A stretch of 15,413 bases of DNA from JBEINZ01 sp040377825 (GTDB lineage: Bacteria; Pseudomonadota; Alphaproteobacteria; Rhizobiales; Ancalomicrobiaceae), in NCBI GenBank assembly GCA_040377825.1, contig JBEINZ010000044.1:1-15413 (forward strand). Direction: 5' to 3'. The number at the start of each line of letters is the position of its first letter. Position 1 is the stretch's first letter. Positions 14,137 to 15,413 of the stretch are shown one piece after another. Both the position numbers and the translations under genes were made by a program. The notes under the pieces are model-generated. The model searched no databases and was not told the DNA's origin. It worked only from the letters and a program-made list of their open reading frames with translations.

Positions 14137-15413
14137 GCCGCCCTCGCATTCGAAACGCCGGCCATCATCAAGCCGATTTCAGCCTCTGGCGTATCCGGTC
14201 GACATTCGCCGACGATCTTGCCGCCGCACATGGCGAGCACCCGATCGGACAGGCTGCGGATTTCGTCGAGTTCGGCCGACACCAGCAGGATCGCCTTGCC
14301 CTTGTCGCGCAGCTCGATGAGCCGGCGATGGATAAACTCGATCGCGCCGATGTCGACGCCGCGCGTCGGTTGCCCGACGATGAGTACCACCGGATCGCGC
14401 TCGATCTCGCGGCCGACCACGATTTTCTGCTGGTTGCCGCCTGAAAACAGCGCGGTGCGCAAGGCCGGATCGCCCGGCCGCACGTCATAACGCTGAAACA
14501 GCGCCGCCGCGCCATCGCGCACGGTCCCGCGGTTCAAGAGTGGCCCCGAGCGGTATCGCGGATCGTCCTGATAACCGAGGATGGTGTTTTCATCCGCGTC
14601 GAACGGCAGCACGAGCCCCATTCGGTGACGGTCCTCCGGAATATGAGCGAGGCCACCCTCGCGGATCATTGAAGGATCAAGCCCGGTGACGTCCTGGCCG
14701 GCCAAGCGGACGCGCCCCTCGGTCGGGCGACGGATGCCCGCGATGATCTCCATCAACTCCGACTGGCCGTTTCCGGCGACGCCCGCGATACCGACGATTT
14801 CGCCCGCGCGCACCATAAAGGAAACATCGTCGACAATCTGGTTTCCGCTTGAGCTAGAGAGCGAGACACCCTCAATCTCAAGGAGCGCGCGACCGGGCAT
14901 CGACGGTCCTTTCGCGACGCTCAGCAAAACCCGACGCCCGACCATGGCTTCCGCGAGCTTCTCCATGGTGGCCTCGGCGGTCGGCCACGTCGCGACCATC
15001 TCGCCACGCCGCATGACCGAGACGGTATCGGTGACAGCCATGATCTCGCGGAGCTTGTGCGTGATGATGACGACGGTCTTCCCCTCCGCGCGGAGTTTTT
15101 GGAGGATGCGAAACAGGTGATCGGCCTCGGCCGGGGTCAGCACGGCCGTCGGTTCGTCGAGGATGAGCGTTTCCGCGCCGCGAAACAGAGCCTTCAGGAT
15201 CTCCACGCGCTGCTGCTCGCCAACGGAGAGATCACCGACCAAGCGGTCCGGATCGACCGTCAGGCCATATTCGCTGGCCAGCCGCGCGATCAGTTCGCGC
15301 GCGCGCGCCTCCGCCTTGACAAGGCGCGGGCTGCCTTCGGCACCAAGTATGACATTCTCCAGCACCGTGAACGTGTCGACCAGCATGAATTGCTGGAAGA
15401 CCATTCCGATTCC
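14133..15413 (-). CDS. Nucleoside ABC transporter ATP-binding protein, dual NBD (cut by window end)
   Basis: C-terminal 426 residues of a double-ATPase subunit (NupO/YufO and RbsA-like), which energises nucleoside import. The frame continues past 15413; the first Walker A is missing, and the visible part opens at the Q-loop (GIGMVFQQFMLVD). NBD1 has the signature LSVGEQQRVEILK and Walker B LILDEPTAVLTP. NBD2 has a degenerate P-loop GVAGNGQSEL (Gln in place of Lys), signature LFSGGNQQKIVVGRE, and VGQPTRGVDIGA in place of a canonical Walker B glutamate; both changes are usual for this family, where NBD2 is weakened. The first gene(s) of the operon, probably including a BMP-family lipoprotein, lie beyond the window. 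Confidence 0.93.
   Translation of the reverse strand, partial: GIGMVFQQFMLVDTFTVLENVILGAEGSPRLVKAEARARELIARLASEYGLTVDPDRLVGDLSVGEQQRVEILKALFRGAETLILDEPTAVLTPAEADHLFRILQKLRAEGKTVVIITHKLREIMAVTDTVSVMRRGEMVATWPTAEATMEKLAEAMVGRRVLLSVAKGPSMPGRALLEIEGVSLSSSSGNQIVDDVSFMVRAGEIVGIAGVAGNGQSELMEIIAGIRRPTEGRVRLAGQDVTGLDPSMIREGGLAHIPEDRHRMGLVLPFDADENTILGYQDDPRYRSGPLLNRGTVRDGAAALFQRYDVRPGDPALRTALFSGGNQQKIVVGREIERDPVVLIVGQPTRGVDIGAIEFIHRRLIELRDKGKAILLVSAELDEIRSLSDRVLAMCGGKIVGECRPDTPEAEIGLMMAGVSNARAA

Noticed and set aside
12739..14490. 583-codon open frame on the plus strand
   Set aside because: Lies antisense across both permease genes. The product is rich in Arg, Asp, Glu and His with no recognisable domain, as expected from the complement of membrane-protein codons in GC-rich DNA.

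Overview
The window is GC-rich, densely packed bacterial DNA. Gene style points to an alphaproteobacterium, probably Hyphomicrobiales. The paired palindromes at 5921-6032 resemble, from memory, dispersed repeats of Beijerinckiaceae/Methylocystaceae-type genomes, so the family-level guess is tentative. Fifteen protein-coding genes can be supported; two are cut by the window edges (a phosphate acyltransferase on the left, an ABC transporter ATPase on the right).

Layout. (1) 1-1886, plus strand: the 3' part of a phosphate acetyl/butyryltransferase followed by acetate kinase (ackA), an acyl-CoA <-> acyl-phosphate <-> acid module. (2) 1894-3867, minus strand: a single-domain rhodanese, an exported PhnD-like solute-binding protein with no transporter partners in view, and a membrane-anchored retropepsin-like aspartic protease. 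(3) 3975-5536, minus strand: uracil phosphoribosyltransferase (upp) then ribokinase (rbsK), 14 bp apart. (4) 5537-6105: a 569-bp divergent intergenic region with an operator-like inverted repeat and two long imperfect hairpins. (5) 6106-7365, plus strand: a URC4/urg3 (DUF1688) family protein, known from the fungal URC uracil-degradation pathway. (6) 7369-15413, minus strand: one tightly packed nucleoside uptake and catabolism operon, in transcription order ABC ATPase (partial), two permeases, cytidine deaminase (cdd), purine nucleoside phosphorylase, deoC, deoA, deoB.

How it fits together. The transporter would import nucleosides. Cdd deaminates (deoxy)cytidine, and the phosphorylases release the base and (deoxy)ribose-1-phosphate. 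DeoB isomerises the sugar phosphate, and DeoC splits deoxyribose-5-phosphate to glyceraldehyde-3-phosphate and acetaldehyde. Uracil released by Cdd plus DeoA can be taken up by Upp as UMP. The neighbouring URC4 homologue and ribokinase suggest that UMP is not only salvaged but also fed into a URC-type ring-opening route with ribosylurea/ribose intermediates. That link is inference: the URC1-like partner (a GTP cyclohydrolase II homologue) is not in the window. The upp-rbsK / URC4 / deo neighbourhood is the most interesting part of this sequence.
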